Part shown: piece after piece, positions 7,308 to 13,395 of the stretch | Numbering within the stretch: the stretch's first letter is position 1 | How the letters are laid out: each line of letters begins with the position of its first letter | Source: an uncultured Oscillospiraceae bacterium | GTDB taxonomy: Bacteria; Bacillota; Clostridia; Oscillospirales; Ruminococcaceae | Length of the DNA stretch: 13,395 bases | Reading direction: 5' to 3' | Assembly: GCA_910579545.1 (NCBI GenBank) | Contig: CAJTVI010000068.1 | Coordinates: forward strand, 1 to 13,395 | The notes under the pieces: model-generated | Told to the model about the DNA's origin: nothing | Databases searched by the model: none | The model's input: only the letters and a program-made list of their open reading frames with translations | Position numbers and translations under genes: made by a program

Positions 7308-7397
7308 CGCTGCGCCGCATGGGGCGCTGCGCTGCCCCCGCGCCCCGCAAGCTGGCCCGTTTTGACCCATTTTTTGCCCGGGGAGGTGCGCACCGGC

Positions 7398-8759
7398 GTG
7401 ACCATCTGTTTTTTCAGCGCCCAGTACCTGCCCACGGTGGGCGGGGTGGAGCGGTATACCTGGAACCTGGCGCGGCGGCTGGCGGCGGCGGGGCACCGGG
7501 CCATTGTGGCAACCAGCGCCCTGCCCGGCCTGCCCGCGCGGGAAGAGAGCCCCGAGGGCATCCTGATCATCCGGCTGCCCGCCTTGCGGCTGATGGGCGG
7601 GCGGTTCCCGGTGGCCTGGCCGCTGGGCCGCGGCTTTGGCCGCCTTGCGGCCGGGCTTTGGGCCGAGCGGCCGGATTTCTGCCTGATCCAGACCCGGTTT
7701 TACCCCCTGAGCCTCTGGGCGGCGCGGCAGGCGCGGCGGCGGGATATCCCGGCCATTGTGGTGGACCACTCCACCGGCCACATGCCCATGGGCAGCCCGC
7801 TCTTAAACCGGCTGGCCGCCCTGTACGAGCACGCCGCCTGCGCCTTTTTGCGCCGGCAGGGCCCGGCCTTTTACGGGGTGAGCGAGGCGGTGTGCGGCTG
7901 GCTGCGGCATTTTGGCCTTGCCCCCGCCGGCACCCTGTACAACGCGGTGGACCCCGCCGAGATCGGCCGGGCGATCGAAGAAAAAACCGCGCCGGGCAGC
8001 GCACCGGAAGCTGCGGGCACACCGCAGCCCCCGGCGGGCAGGCCGCAAAACGCGGACGCCCCTCAAAACGCGGGCACCCCGCAAAACGCGGACGCCCCTC
8101 AAAACGCGGATGCCCCGCAAGCCCTGCCGGGCGCGCCAAGCACATCCCCCGCCGGCTGGCGGCAGCGGCTGGGCCTTGCGCCCGGGCAAAAGCTGATCGT
8201 GTTTGCCGGCCGGCTGATCCCCGAAAAGGGCGTGGGGGAGCTGATCGGGGCCTTTTGCCTTCTGCCGGCCGGCACGGCCCTGCTGGCGGTGGCGGGGGAC
8301 GGCCCGATGCTGCCCGCCCTTAAAAGCAGCTGCCCGGCCGGGGTGCGGCTGCTGGGCAGCCTGCCGCACGAGGAGACCCTGCGGCTGATGGCGGCGGCCG
8401 ACCTGTTCTGCCTGCCCACCCGGTACGCCGAGGGCTTCCCCACCACCCTTTTGGAGGCGGCAGGCTGCGGCTGCGCCATCCTCTGCACCGACACGGCCGG
8501 CGCGGCCGAGCTTTTGCCGGACGAAAGCTACGGCCTGCGGCTGCCAAGCGCCGCGCCCGAACTGCTGGCCCCGGCGCTGCAAAAGGCCCTGGCGGCGGAC
8601 GCCTGGCGGGCCGGCGCGGCCCAAAAGGCCCGCGCGCGGCTTTGCGAACGCTTTGCCTGGGACGCGGTTGCCGCCCGGCTTTTGCAGATCGCCGCGGCGG
8701 CCCGGCCCGCCGCGCAGGCAGAACCCCAGAACAACGACCTACAGGAGGACGCCGGATGA
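7398..8759 (+). CDS. GT4 family glycosyltransferase
   Basis: A 453-residue retaining glycosyltransferase with two Rossmann domains (GT-B). The N-terminal half opens with FFSAQYLPTVGGVERYTWNL (5-24), the acceptor-side signature of GT4. The C-terminal half has VFAGRLIPEKGV (about 268-279), GDGP, and the donor-binding E-x7-E pair at E345 and E353. It should transfer a nucleotide-activated sugar to a growing glycan or lipid at the inner face of the membrane. GTG 7398 is preferred because GGGAGG (7381-7386) lies 11 bases upstream and family similarity begins immediately; GTG 7386 overlaps that site. The frame stays open far upstream but only through spacer repeats. Unusually, the linker between the domains is expanded by a six-residue repeat (216-239). 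The stop overlaps the next start (ATGA, 8756-8759), so the two are translationally coupled. Confidence 0.87.
   Translation: MTICFFSAQYLPTVGGVERYTWNLARRLAAAGHRAIVATSALPGLPAREESPEGILIIRLPALRLMGGRFPVAWPLGRGFGRLAAGLWAERPDFCLIQTRFYPLSLWAARQARRRDIPAIVVDHSTGHMPMGSPLLNRLAALYEHAACAFLRRQGPAFYGVSEAVCGWLRHFGLAPAGTLYNAVDPAEIGRAIEEKTAPGSAPEAAGTPQPPAGRPQNADAPQNAGTPQNADAPQNADAPQALPGAPSTSPAGWRQRLGLAPGQKLIVFAGRLIPEKGVGELIGAFCLLPAGTALLAVAGDGPMLPALKSSCPAGVRLLGSLPHEETLRLMAAADLFCLPTRYAEGFPTTLLEAAGCGCAILCTDTAGAAELLPDESYGLRLPSAAPELLAPALQKALAADAWRAGAAQKARARLCERFAWDAVAARLLQIAAAARPAAQAEPQNNDLQEDAG
8043..8114 (+). repeat. 18-bp tandem repeat encoding a hexapeptide linker
   Basis: Four in-frame units (8043-8060, 8061-8078, 8079-8096, 8097-8114) encode PQNA followed by DA or GT, with a degenerate fifth start (PQA). 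It lies between the two Rossmann domains of the GT4 enzyme, where extra length is likely tolerated. Confidence 0.9.
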
Positions 8760-9475
8760 GCAAGCTGCTGATCGTGATCCCCGCCTACAACGAAGAGGCC
8801 AGCATTGTGCGGGTGGTCACCGAGCTGGCCGAGCACTACCCACAGTACGATTATGTGGTGGTAAACGACGGCAGCCGGGACCGCACCGCCGCCCTCTGCC
8901 GCGCGCACGGCTTTAAGCTGATCGACCTGCCGGTAAACCTTGGGCTGGCCGGGGCCTTCCAGACCGGGCTGCGCTATGCGGCCGAAAACGGCTACGACTG
9001 CGCCTTGCAGTTTGACGGCGACGGCCAGCACCAGCCCCGGTTCATCGCCCCCATGCTGGAGCTGTTGGAGGAGGGGGCGGATATCGTGATCGGCAGCCGG
9101 TTTATCACGGTAAAAAAGCCCAAAAGCCTGCGGATGCTGGGCAGCTACCTGATCAGCTGGGCCATCCGGCTCACCACCGGCCGGGCCATCTGCGACCCCA
9201 CCAGCGGCATGCGGATGTATAGCCGCCGGCTGCTGGAGGAGTTTGCCCAAAACCTCAACTACGGCCCCGAGCCGGACACGATCAGCTACCTGATCAAGAA
9301 CGGCGCGGTGGTAAGGGAGCTTCAGGTGGAGATGGCCGAGCGCACCGGCGGGCAGAGCTATTTCAACCTGGTCCGCAGCGCCGAGTATATGGTCAAGATG
9401 GGGCTTTCGATTTTGCTGATCCAGTGGTTCCGCAAGCGGGACACCACCACCCCCTACCCCGAAAGGAGCCTGTAA
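8756..9475 (+). CDS. GT2 family glycosyltransferase (polyprenyl-phosphate sugar synthase type)
   Basis: A 239-residue GT2 enzyme of the dolichyl-phosphate-mannose-synthase group. IPAYNEE (8-14), NDGS (37-40), QFDGDGQH (85-92, metal-binding D87 and D89) and DPTSGMRMYSRR are all present. The family moves a sugar from UDP or GDP onto polyprenyl phosphate. There is no C-terminal membrane domain in this copy. The next gene, one base away, encodes a DUF2304 protein, the small membrane partner often found beside this GT2 subgroup. AGGAGG (8743-8748) lies seven bases before the ATG, and the start overlaps the GT4 stop. It is the second lipid-sugar synthase of the operon, so more than one lipid-linked donor is probably made. 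Confidence 0.88.
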   Translation: MSKLLIVIPAYNEEASIVRVVTELAEHYPQYDYVVVNDGSRDRTAALCRAHGFKLIDLPVNLGLAGAFQTGLRYAAENGYDCALQFDGDGQHQPRFIAPMLELLEEGADIVIGSRFITVKKPKSLRMLGSYLISWAIRLTTGRAICDPTSGMRMYSRRLLEEFAQNLNYGPEPDTISYLIKNGAVVRELQVEMAERTGGQSYFNLVRSAEYMVKMGLSILLIQWFRKRDTTTPYPERSL

Positions 9476-9476
9476 G

Positions 9477-9866
9477 ATGGAGGAACAGCTTGTTCTGCGC
9501 TGCCTGCTGGTGCTGGGCAGCCTCGCTACCGCCGCGTTCATCCTGCGCCGGGTGCGCAAGGCCCAGGTGCAGATCGAGGACACCATCTTCTGGCTGGGGT
9601 TTTCGGCCCTTTTGCTGCTGCTGAGCCTCTTTCCGCAGGCGGCCTTCTGGCTTTCGCGGGCGCTGGGCTTCCAAAGCCCGATCAACCTGGTCTACCTGCT
9701 GATCATCTTTGTTTTGCTGGTCAAGCAGTTTTTTATGACCATCCGCATCAGCCAGATGGATTCCAAGCTGCGCAGCCTGGCCCAGAAGGTGGCCCTCAAC
9801 GAGGAAAAGATCAGCCGCGAGCGGCCCGGGCCCGGCAATAAACAGGGCCCTGCCGGCGGCCAATAG
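9477..9866 (+). CDS. DUF2304 small membrane protein
   Basis: A 129-residue protein with predicted helices near 5-22, 37-57 and 66-88, then a charged, probably coiled C-terminal tail (about 93-129) on the cytoplasmic side. The IEDTIFW stretch (33-39) and the FQSPINLVYLLIIFVLL stretch (65-81) match the DUF2304 pattern. Its biochemical role is not established. Frequent pairing with GT2 enzymes suggests it anchors the synthase or helps move the lipid-linked sugar. Here it follows a GT2 gene with one base between them, and GAAAGGAG (9461-9468) provides the ribosome site. Confidence 0.85.
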   Translation: MEEQLVLRCLLVLGSLATAAFILRRVRKAQVQIEDTIFWLGFSALLLLLSLFPQAAFWLSRALGFQSPINLVYLLIIFVLLVKQFFMTIRISQMDSKLRSLAQKVALNEEKISRERPGPGNKQGPAGGQ

Positions 9867-9872
9867 GGGAAT

Positions 9873-9892
9873 CGCGCATTTTGGCGCGTTTT
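9873..9892 (+). terminator. Weak hairpin-T terminator after the glycan operon
   Basis: CGCGC (9873-9877) pairs with GCGCG (9884-9888) around a six-base loop and is followed by TTTT (9889-9892), seven bases after the DUF2304 stop. The stem is only five pairs, so efficiency is doubtful, though position and geometry fit. Confidence 0.45.
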
Positions 9893-9908
9893 GACGCAAA
9901 GTCTGGGC

Positions 9909-9938
9909 TTGCCCGCACCCCGCGGGCTGTGCTATAAT
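9909..9938 (+). promoter_or_regulatory. Sigma-A type promoter with extended -10, plus leader hairpin
   Basis: TTGCCC (9909-9914), an 18-base spacer and TATAAT (9933-9938) with TG at 9930-9931. Transcription would start near 9945. The leader then forms a strong GC hairpin (9957-9968 with 9979-9991, one bulged base) followed by TTTTA, before the ribosome site at 10015. This arrangement resembles an attenuator. Confidence 0.8.
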
Positions 9939-10027
9939 GTTGTGAATGCCTTACCGCGGCCCGCCGCCCAAACGCGCAGGCGGCGCGGCCGTTTTACCCA
10001 AACAATCTGCGAACGGAGGACTGAACG

Positions 10028-10336
10028 ATGGCTTTTACCCCCAAGCTGATGTATAAGGGGCGCCCGCTGGTGCGCTGCAAGAACGAGATCTACTACGGCA
10101 GCCTGGCCGACCCCTATGTGGTGTTTATGCAGGTGCTTACCACCAAGCAGGAGCACGGCGCCGAGGTGGCCGACAAGATCCATGTGGTGCTGCTCTCGAC
10201 CGACGCGTCCAAGCCGCTGCCCGAGCGGATCGTGCGGCAAAGCTCCAAGAGCGGGCTGTACACCGCGCTGGAGATCGGGGGCATGTGGCTGGAGCGGGCG
10301 CTGAAAGAGGCCGCGGCCGCCGCGCCCAAAAAGTGA
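10028..10336 (+). CDS. Conserved-looking 102-residue protein, function unknown
   Basis: I do not recognise a named family, although similar small proteins may occur in related Clostridia. The protein is soluble, with no signal peptide or membrane helix. The N-terminal half (LMYKGRPLVRCKNEIYYGSL, 7-26) suggests beta strands. The middle has a run that looks like a strand-helix pair, and the C-terminus (ALEIGGMWLERALKEAAAAA) looks helical. There is a single cysteine (C18) and no obvious catalytic motif. Start ATG 10028 follows CGGAGG (10014-10019) by eight bases. It has its own promoter and a strong terminator, so it is a single-gene unit with clean expression signals. That argues for a real, probably well-expressed gene. 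Confidence 0.8.
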   Translation: MAFTPKLMYKGRPLVRCKNEIYYGSLADPYVVFMQVLTTKQEHGAEVADKIHVVLLSTDASKPLPERIVRQSSKSGLYTALEIGGMWLERALKEAAAAAPKK

Positions 10337-10368
10337 TGCGGGCGGCGCCGCTTTTCGCCGCCCCGCCG

Positions 10369-10405
10369 GCCGGGGCCTGCGGCGCGCAGGCCCCGGCTTT
10401 TATTT
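10369..10405 (+). terminator. Strong intrinsic terminator
   Basis: A perfect 13-bp GC stem (10369-10381 with 10385-10397) with a three-base loop is followed by TTTTATTT. It ends the transcript of the 102-residue protein. Confidence 0.92.
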
Positions 10406-10413
10406 GAACGCCG

Positions 10414-10438
10414 GCCCCTTTGCCCCGGGCAAAGGGGC
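10414..10438 (+). other. Inverted repeat upstream of aroF
   Basis: Twelve bases (10414-10425) are the exact reverse complement of 10427-10438, around a single base. There is no T-run after it. It lies 44 bases before the aroF start, so it may be an operator or leader hairpin; no clear promoter was found for aroF. Confidence 0.5.
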
Positions 10439-10482
10439 GCGCGAAGGATAGAGGGAAACACAAAACAGGGAGGGTATACGCA

Positions 10483-11502
10483 ATGATCATCATCTTAAAG
10501 CGCGGCGCCGAGGAGGCGCGGGTACAGGCGCTCTGCGCCGAGCTGGTAGGCCGCGGGCTCAAGATCCACGAGAGCACCGGCAGCGAGGCCCGCATCTTAG
10601 GGCTGGTGGGGGACACCAAGTCGATCAACGAGAGCTGGCTGCTGGCAAACCCGGTGGTGGAGGTGGTGCGCCGGGTCACCGAGCCGTACAAAAAGGCCAA
10701 CCGCAAGTTCCACCCGGACGACACGGTGGTCGAGGTAAACGGCGTCAAAATTGGCGGAGGGCAGTTTGCGGTGATCGCGGGGCCCTGCAGCGTGGAGAGC
10801 GAGGAGCAGATCGAGGAGGTGGCCGCGGCGGTCAAGGCGAGCGGCGCGGCCCTTTTGCGGGGCGGAGCGTTCAAGCCGCGCACCTCGCCCTATTCCTTCC
10901 AGGGGCTGCGGGCGGACGGGCTCGAGCTGCTGCGCCACGCCCGCAGGGCCACCGGCCTGCCGATCGTGACCGAGATCATGAACACCGAGCACCTGCCCCT
11001 GTTTGAGGATGTGGACATGATCCAGGTGGGGGCCCGCAACATGCAGAATTTTGAGCTGCTGCGCCGCCTGGGCCAGACCGGCAAGCCGATCCTGTTAAAG
11101 CGGGGGCTTTCGGCCACCCTCGAAGAGCTGGTGATGAGCGCCGAGTACATCATGGCCGAGGGCAACGAGCAGGTGATCCTCTGCGAGCGGGGCATCCGCA
11201 CCTTTGAGACCAGCATGCGCAACACCCTGGACATCTCGGCGGTGCCGATGCTCAAAAAGATGACCCATCTGCCGGTGGTGATCGACCCCAGCCACGCCGC
11301 CGGCATCTCCTGGATGGTCGAGCCGCTGGCCGCCGCCGCGGTGGCCGCCGGGGCGGACGGGCTGATGATCGAGGTGCACAACAACCCCGCCTGCGCCCTC
11401 TGCGACGGCGCGCAGAGCCTGACCTGCGAACAGTTTGACGCGCTGATGCAAAAGATCCGCCCCGAGGCCGAGTTCTTCGGCCGCCGCCTCTCGGCGGGGT
11501 AA
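10483..11502 (+). CDS. aroF: 3-deoxy-7-phosphoheptulonate (DAHP) synthase, type I-beta
   Basis: A 339-residue enzyme that condenses phosphoenolpyruvate with erythrose 4-phosphate, the first step of aromatic amino acid synthesis. The N-terminal 70 residues are a ferredoxin-like regulatory domain of the type seen in Thermotoga-like DAHP synthases, which can mediate inhibition by Tyr or Phe. The barrel carries AGPCSVE (99-105), RGGAFKPRTSPYSFQG (126-141), the LLKRGL lysine region, CERGIRTFE and IDPSHAAG. The KPRTSPYSFQG motif marks DAHP synthase rather than the homologous Kdo-8-phosphate synthase. The start is ATG 10483, preceded by GGGAGG (10468-10473). The frame is open further upstream, but that part lies in the inverted repeat. 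No other shikimate gene is adjacent, so it stands alone. Confidence 0.95.
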   Translation: MIIILKRGAEEARVQALCAELVGRGLKIHESTGSEARILGLVGDTKSINESWLLANPVVEVVRRVTEPYKKANRKFHPDDTVVEVNGVKIGGGQFAVIAGPCSVESEEQIEEVAAAVKASGAALLRGGAFKPRTSPYSFQGLRADGLELLRHARRATGLPIVTEIMNTEHLPLFEDVDMIQVGARNMQNFELLRRLGQTGKPILLKRGLSATLEELVMSAEYIMAEGNEQVILCERGIRTFETSMRNTLDISAVPMLKKMTHLPVVIDPSHAAGISWMVEPLAAAAVAAGADGLMIEVHNNPACALCDGAQSLTCEQFDALMQKIRPEAEFFGRRLSAG

Positions 11503-11508
11503 GGCCAT

Positions 11509-11604
11509 CTTGGGCCGATCTGGGGGCCGTGGCGTCTTGGGCCAATCCAGGGGGGCACGCCCCCCTGGACCCCCGTTACAGCCGGGCAAAACCATTTGCC
11601 CGGC
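11509..11604 (-). repeat. Composite hairpin repeat element, copy 2 (inverted)
   Basis: Read on the minus strand from 11604: a perfect 10-bp stem with 4-base loop (11581-11590 with 11595-11604); a six-base spacer; GGGGG; a perfect 10-bp G/C stem with 4-base loop (11546-11555 with 11560-11569); then GATTGGCCCAAG (11536-11547) and GGCCCCCAGATCGGCCCAAG (11509-11528). This matches the order of parts at 335-440. It sits between aroF and the DUF3783 gene. No T-run follows on the + strand, but it could still weaken readthrough. Confidence 0.65.
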
Positions 11605-11656
11605 GAAAAAGATCGTTTTTGGGGAAATCGATGTAAAAAATGCGAAAGATCGCCCC

Positions 11657-11702
11657 ATCAGCGAAAAAACATTCTTTTGTAAAATCGCCGCTGATAAAGG
11701 AG
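11657..11702 (+). promoter_or_regulatory. Leader hairpin abutting the DUF3783 ribosome site
   Basis: ATCAGCG (11657-11663) pairs with CGCTGAT (11689-11695) around a 25-base AT-rich loop, and the ribosome site AAAGGAG (11696-11702) starts at the very next base. The loop contains TAAAAT (11680-11685), a possible -10 with no good -35. If the promoter lies upstream, the hairpin could tune translation. Confidence 0.35.
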
Positions 11703-11710
11703 CACCGCCT

Positions 11711-12157
11711 ATGAAAGCCCACACCGGCCGCGCCGCGCCGGCCCCAAGGCCCGCGGCCCTGCCAAAGGTCGCGCTGCTGTGGGGCCTGGATCCCGCCGAT
11801 CCGCACCTTGCGCCGCTGCGCGCCGCCCAAAAGCTGGGCATTGCCCTGCGGGCGGTGCCCCCGGCCGCCCTTGGCCGCACCGTGGCCGAGCTTTGCGGCC
11901 TGCCGGCGGGCCCCAAGGCCCCGGCCGTCCCCGCCCCCGCCGCGCCCGCCGGGAGCGCCTTTTCGCCGGCCCCGGCCCTGATCCTCTGCGGCCTGCCCGA
12001 AGCCGAGCGGGACGCGCTGCTGGAGGCCCTGCGCGCTGCGGGCGCGGCCGTCCCCCTCAAGGCCATCGTGACCCCCACAAACCAGCACTGGCCCTTTGGC
12101 CGCCTGCTGGCCGAGCTGGCCGCCGAACACGCCGCCCTGCATGGGGCGGTGAGATAA
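11711..12157 (+). CDS. DUF3783 domain protein
   Basis: A 148-residue cytoplasmic protein of unknown function, found mainly in Clostridia. The N-terminal part (18-64) looks like a small alpha/beta unit opening with ALLWGL. A Pro/Ala-rich linker follows (about 66-87). The C-terminal part has LILCGLPEAERDALLEALR (90-108) and the family core PLKAIVTPTNQHWPF (115-129), which is what I relied on. The first 17 residues are low-complexity. ATG 11711 was chosen because AAAGGAG (11696-11702) is eight bases upstream; the open frame further upstream runs through the hairpin repeat and is not credible. It is not obviously tied to its neighbours. Confidence 0.75.
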   Translation: MKAHTGRAAPAPRPAALPKVALLWGLDPADPHLAPLRAAQKLGIALRAVPPAALGRTVAELCGLPAGPKAPAVPAPAAPAGSAFSPAPALILCGLPEAERDALLEALRAAGAAVPLKAIVTPTNQHWPFGRLLAELAAEHAALHGAVR

Positions 12158-12273
12158 GAAAACATGGAACCGCCTCTCATGACGGATATTGACCCGGCTT
12201 TCCGGCCCGCCGCCAAAAAGCCCGCGCTTTGCCGCTGCATCCCCGTTTTGTGCAAAGGAGCTGACCGCCCGCT

Positions 12274-13377
12274 ATGAACCGCCCCACCGCACACAGCACC
12301 GCGCCGCGCCGCGCCGCGAATCCCCCGGCCCGCCGCTTTTGGGCGGGCCTTTTGGCGTTCTGCCTGCTGCTGGCCCTGCCGCTGGCCGGCTGCTCCCGCG
12401 CGCCCAAGCGGTACACCACCGTCTGGTTCGACCTGTTCGACACCGTGACCACCGTGGTGGGCTATGCCGGATCCGAGGCGGAGTGGGAGGCCCAGACGCA
12501 GGCCCTTTACGCCGACCTGCTGGCCCTCCACCAGCTGTTCGACATCTACCACCACTATAACGGCATCGTAAACCTGTACGACCTCAACCAGACCGCCGCG
12601 GCCGGCCCGGTCGCGGTGGACGCGCGGCTGTTCGGCCTGCTGCAGACCGCCGCCGACCTTGCCGGGCGCACCGGCGGCAAGACCAACATCGCCCTGGGGC
12701 CGGTGCTGGCGCTCTGGCACGAGGCCCGCACCGCCGGCCTTGAGGATCCCGCCGCCGCCCGCCTGCCCGACCAGGCGGCCCTTTCCGAAGCCGCCCAGCA
12801 CTGCGCCATTGAGGACCTTGTGCTGGACGCTGAGGCCCAAACCGTTTTTTATGCCGACCCCCTGCTGCGGCTGGACGTGGGGGCGGTGGCCAAGGGCTAT
12901 GCCGCCGAGCTGGCCGCCCGCGCGGCCGGGGAGCGGGGCCTTGCCAGCGCCCTGTTGAGCCTGGGGGGCAACCTGCGGGCGATCGGCCAGAAGCCGGACG
13001 GCAAGCCCTGGACCGGCGGGCTGGAAAACCCGCTGGACCCCGGGGGAGAGTTCCTTTGCACCGTGGACCTTGCGCCGGGCGAGTCGCTGGTGACCAGCGG
13101 CGATTACCAGCGGTACTACGAGGTAAACGGGGTGCGCTACCACCACCTGATCGACCCCGACACCCTGGCCCCGGCCGGCTGGTGCCATGCGGTCTGCGTG
13201 CTCACCGACGATTCCGGCCGGGCGGACGGGTATTCCACCGCCCTCTTCTGCACCCCGCCCGAGGAGGGGCTGCGGCTTGTGGAGGCCACCCCCGGCCTGG
13301 AGGCCGCCTGGGTGCTGCCGGACGGCAGCTTACAGTATTCCTCCGGCTTTGCCCGGCGGGCGGAGGCGGCAGCATGA
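12274..13377 (+). CDS. apbE: FAD:protein FMN transferase, lipoprotein (ApbE family)
   Basis: A 367-residue exported lipoprotein that uses FAD to attach FMN covalently to a Thr or Ser of a target flavoprotein outside the membrane. A basic start and hydrophobic stretch (22-38) lead to the lipobox LAGC with C40 as the lipidated cysteine. The ApbE core follows: FDLFDTVTTV (52-61), LDVGAVAKGYAA (200-211), SLGGNLRAIG (229-238), TSGDYQRYY (274-282), HHLIDPDT (290-297) and the metal-binding GRADGYSTALF (315-325). The length is normal. AAAGGAG (12255-12261) lies upstream of ATG 12274. The stop overlaps the next start (ATGA, 13374-13377), so a coupled partner follows. Targets of ApbE are usually FMN-binding domains of Rnf, Nqr or extracellular reductases; none is visible here. 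Confidence 0.93.
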   Translation: MNRPTAHSTAPRRAANPPARRFWAGLLAFCLLLALPLAGCSRAPKRYTTVWFDLFDTVTTVVGYAGSEAEWEAQTQALYADLLALHQLFDIYHHYNGIVNLYDLNQTAAAGPVAVDARLFGLLQTAADLAGRTGGKTNIALGPVLALWHEARTAGLEDPAAARLPDQAALSEAAQHCAIEDLVLDAEAQTVFYADPLLRLDVGAVAKGYAAELAARAAGERGLASALLSLGGNLRAIGQKPDGKPWTGGLENPLDPGGEFLCTVDLAPGESLVTSGDYQRYYEVNGVRYHHLIDPDTLAPAGWCHAVCVLTDDSGRADGYSTALFCTPPEEGLRLVEATPGLEAAWVLPDGSLQYSSGFARRAEAAA

Positions 13378-13395
13378 AACAAAAACCAGCCGCAC
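13374..13395 (+). CDS. Start of a gene coupled to apbE (cut by window end)
   Basis: ATG at 13374 overlaps the apbE stop by four bases, with GGAGG at 13362-13366 as its ribosome site. Only MKQKPAA can be read. A basic start would fit a membrane or exported protein, and translational coupling suggests a function related to flavin transfer. The product cannot be named. Confidence 0.6.

Noticed and set aside
7050..7397. The long upstream extension of the GT4 reading frame
   Set aside because: It overlaps the GT2-GtrA gene and then runs through tandem repeats whose period is not a multiple of three; GT4 similarity starts right at GTG 7398.
10483..11502. That the DAHP synthase is really the missing KdsA (Kdo-8-phosphate synthase) of the upstream pathway
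   Set aside because: The two enzymes are homologous and use similar chemistry, but KPRTSPYSFQG and the N-terminal ferredoxin-like domain are those of type I-beta DAHP synthase, and the gene sits in a different transcription unit.
335..11604. A composite transposon bounded by the two inverted hairpin elements
   Set aside because: No transposase or target-site duplication is visible, and the enclosed genes include housekeeping aroF with normal base composition. Dispersed repeats are the simpler reading.
12164..12277. A 37-codon ORF ending in an ATGA overlap with apbE, containing three cysteines
   Set aside because: It has no ribosome site upstream, unremarkable composition for GC-rich spacer, and the apbE ribosome site is inside it. 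The overlap alone is not enough.

Overview
The window looks like chromosome of a very GC-rich anaerobic Firmicute of the Oscillospiraceae/Ruminococcaceae type (Faecalibacterium, Subdoligranulum, Gemmiger or Fournierella relatives). This is an inference from the gene families (DUF3783, DUF2304 paired with GT2, an ApbE lipoprotein, type I-beta DAHP synthase), the AGGAGG-type ribosome sites, and a base composition that is very GC-rich yet strongly prefers TTT for phenylalanine. All recognised genes are on the + strand.

Layout. (1) 1-498 has no credible gene. It holds self-complementary sequence and a composite hairpin repeat at 335-440. (2) 499-3653 is a three-gene set: a KdsB-like CMP-sugar synthetase, a 548-residue DRE-TIM aldolase fused to an unidentified C-terminal domain, and a KdsC-like HAD phosphatase. 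It ends at a strong intrinsic terminator (3734-3769). (3) A promoter at 3767-3795 starts a glycan operon (3910-9866): a DUF2142 membrane protein, a GT2-GtrA fusion, a GT4 glycosyltransferase, a second GT2 and a DUF2304 protein. (4) A separate promoter at 9909-9938 drives a 102-residue protein of unknown function, closed by a terminator. (5) Then come DAHP synthase (aroF), an inverted copy of the composite hairpin repeat (11509-11604), a DUF3783 protein, an ApbE-type FAD:protein FMN transferase lipoprotein, and the first codons of a gene translationally coupled to it.

How it may work together. The first set has the second half of a Kdo-type pathway (phosphatase and CMP transfer) but no KdsA. 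The aldolase sits where KdsA would be expected. The simplest reading is that it joins pyruvate to an aldehyde or sugar to make a 2-keto-3-deoxy acid, which the neighbours trim and activate with CMP. That would be a nonstandard ulosonic acid route in an organism expected to lack lipopolysaccharide. The adjoining operon looks like a lipid-carrier glycosylation system: GT2 enzymes charge polyprenyl phosphate, GtrA/DUF2304 membrane partners present the sugar, and the DUF2142 protein (probably GT-C fold) transfers it outside the cell. A link between the two sets rests on adjacency only.
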